DNA of 64,000 nt from an uncultured Bacteroidota bacterium (lineage in GTDB: Bacteria; Bacteroidota; Rhodothermia; Rhodothermales; Salinibacteraceae): NCBI GenBank assembly GCA_913056185.1, contig CAJXLV010000008.1:1-64000 (forward strand). Direction: 5' to 3'. Within the stretch, counting starts at the first letter, position 1; each line of letters starts with the position of its first letter. Positions 63,262 to 64,000 of the stretch are shown piece after piece. The translations under genes were made by a program, and so were the position numbers. The notes beneath the pieces were generated by a model. It saw nothing but the letters and a program-made list of their open reading frames with translations, was not told where the DNA came from and did not search any database.

Positions 63262-64000
63262 ATGTCAGAAAACGACAACAAGAAGTTTCGACGTCTCCTC
63301 GAACTCATTGGCGAGAAAAAGTACGGCTTCATGCGTGAGCTGCGGCCGGACCTGCCCAAGGACGAGGACGATCCGTTCATGCCTCCGCCCCTTATCGGCA
63401 AGTTCAACCTGCGCGATGGGGTGGTGGTTGAGGGCGACCTGAAGCCCGGCCGAAAAGGCGGCATGCAAGTCGGCTGGATCGACACGGTCATGGGGCTTCC
63501 CCCCAAAGAGTGGGCTCAGCTGAAAGACTTTGACCACGGGGCCAGCATCTATCCGGACGAGAAGCTCGACCTCATCACGGGCACCGACGACGAGTCGATG
63601 CGCGTGCTGGATCTCGTCGCTCCGCTCGGGAAGGGACAACGAGCGCTGATTGTCTCGCCTCCCCGGGCCGGCAAGACCGTTCTGCTGAAGGACATTGCCG
63701 ACGGTGTTACGCAGAACCATCCCGAATGCGAACTCGTCGCGCTCCTGGTGGACGAGCGTCCGGAAGAGGTGACGGACTTTCGCCGCACCACCGAGGCGCG
63801 GGTGTTTGCTTCCTCCAACGACCGGGGCGAGGACAACCACGTTCGCGTGTCGACGCTGGCGCTGGAGTACTCGAAGCGCCTCGTCGAAACGGGGAAGGAT
63901 GTGGTCATTCTCCTCGATTCGCTGACGCGTCTGGGCCGTACCTTCAACCTCTGGGTGGACGGCAGCGGGCGCACCCTCTCCGGCGGGCTCGATGCGGAAG
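63262..64000 (+). CDS. rho: Transcription termination factor Rho (3' end outside window)
   Basis: Hexameric RNA-dependent ATPase that terminates transcription. The first 246 residues are present. It begins MSENDNKKFRRLLELIGEKKYGFMREL, with an RNP1-like KKYGFMREL and a second RNA-binding strand (PPPLIGKFNLRDGVVVEG), then the Walker A P-loop SPPRAGKT (residues 132-139), VDERPEEVTDF and Walker B VVILLDSLTRLGR, and ends in GRTLSGGLDAE, matching Rho before the Q-loop. The P-loop comes about 45 residues earlier than in E. coli, so the N-terminal helical Rho_N domain seems absent. Start ATG 63262 is preceded by A+T-rich sequence. Confidence 0.94.
   Translation, partial: MSENDNKKFRRLLELIGEKKYGFMRELRPDLPKDEDDPFMPPPLIGKFNLRDGVVVEGDLKPGRKGGMQVGWIDTVMGLPPKEWAQLKDFDHGASIYPDEKLDLITGTDDESMRVLDLVAPLGKGQRALIVSPPRAGKTVLLKDIADGVTQNHPECELVALLVDERPEEVTDFRRTTEARVFASSNDRGEDNHVRVSTLALEYSKRLVETGKDVVILLDSLTRLGRTFNLWVDGSGRTLSGGLDAE

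Overview
This window is a 64-kb stretch of ordinary bacterial chromosome, rich in G+C and densely coded. It carries about 50 protein genes and one tRNA gene. I see no insertion sequence, prophage, plasmid function or CRISPR array. Several traits point to the Bacteroidota/Rhodothermota side of the tree, with a Salinibacter-like relative as my best guess. Shine-Dalgarno sequences are almost completely absent before start codons. A GlmM-type mutase has a Bacteroidota-like sequence around its catalytic serine. There is a Gcw_chp-type porin next to amtB, a DUF4105 protein, lipoproteins, acidic protein tails and two APC permeases paired with regulators. The organism assignment is inference, because no rRNA or marker comparison was possible.

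Layout. 1-2.1 kb: end of a DinB-family gene, then a lipoprotein and a truncated paralogue of it. 2.1-7.9 kb: uvrA (excision repair), then amtB and an outer-membrane porin. 8-11.3 kb (minus strand): rodA and the PBP2 gene mrdA, the cell-elongation pair. 11.7-18 kb: a large predicted metalloprotease/beta-propeller/outer-membrane-barrel protein, pyrD, a long-chain acyl-CoA synthetase and tRNA-Pro(CGG). 18.4-22.2 kb: a small secreted helical protein, thrC and adenine deaminase. 22.3-26.5 kb: two convergent amino-acid-permease operons, one ending in a UspA-like gene and the other in a TrkA-like RCK gene. 26.7-29.4 kb: pckA divergent from rnhB. 29.5-33.5 kb (minus): ctaA-ctaB followed by a two-gene ABC-2 transporter. 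33.7-37.7 kb: GlmM-type mutase, a small coiled-coil protein, a compact AMP-dependent ligase and a DUF427 protein. 37.7-40.7 kb (minus): a cystathionine gamma-synthase/lyase and a TPR lipoprotein. 41.3-45 kb: an unrecognised 334-residue protein followed by fumarylacetoacetase, then Hsp20 and a small unknown. 45.2-50.9 kb: DUF4105 membrane protein, endonuclease III, phosphoglycerate mutase (gpmI) and SppA. 51.2-54.8 kb: hrcA-grpE-dnaJ. 55-58 kb: flavin reductase, a DUF2400/TIGR02757 protein, accA and a hot-dog thioesterase. 58.8-62.5 kb: an AcuC-like deacetylase, a membrane-anchored MurF-type ligase and an alpha/beta hydrolase. 63.3 kb to the end: the start of rho.

The window mixes cell-wall synthesis (rodA, mrdA, murF, glmM), DNA repair (uvrA, nth, rnhB), proteostasis (hrcA, grpE, dnaJ, hsp20, sppA), central and nitrogen metabolism (pckA, gpmI, accA, amtB, pyrD, thrC, metB) and respiration (ctaA, ctaB). 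No new defence or biosynthetic system stands out. The signals most worth following are the protease-propeller-barrel protein, the unknown gene before fumarylacetoacetase, a class-2-like PyrD carrying cysteine at the expected catalytic serine, the ABC transporter tied to heme A synthesis, and a recurring set of short tandem repeats (11-18 bp units). These repeats sit mainly between genes and in several places start at or just after stop codons.
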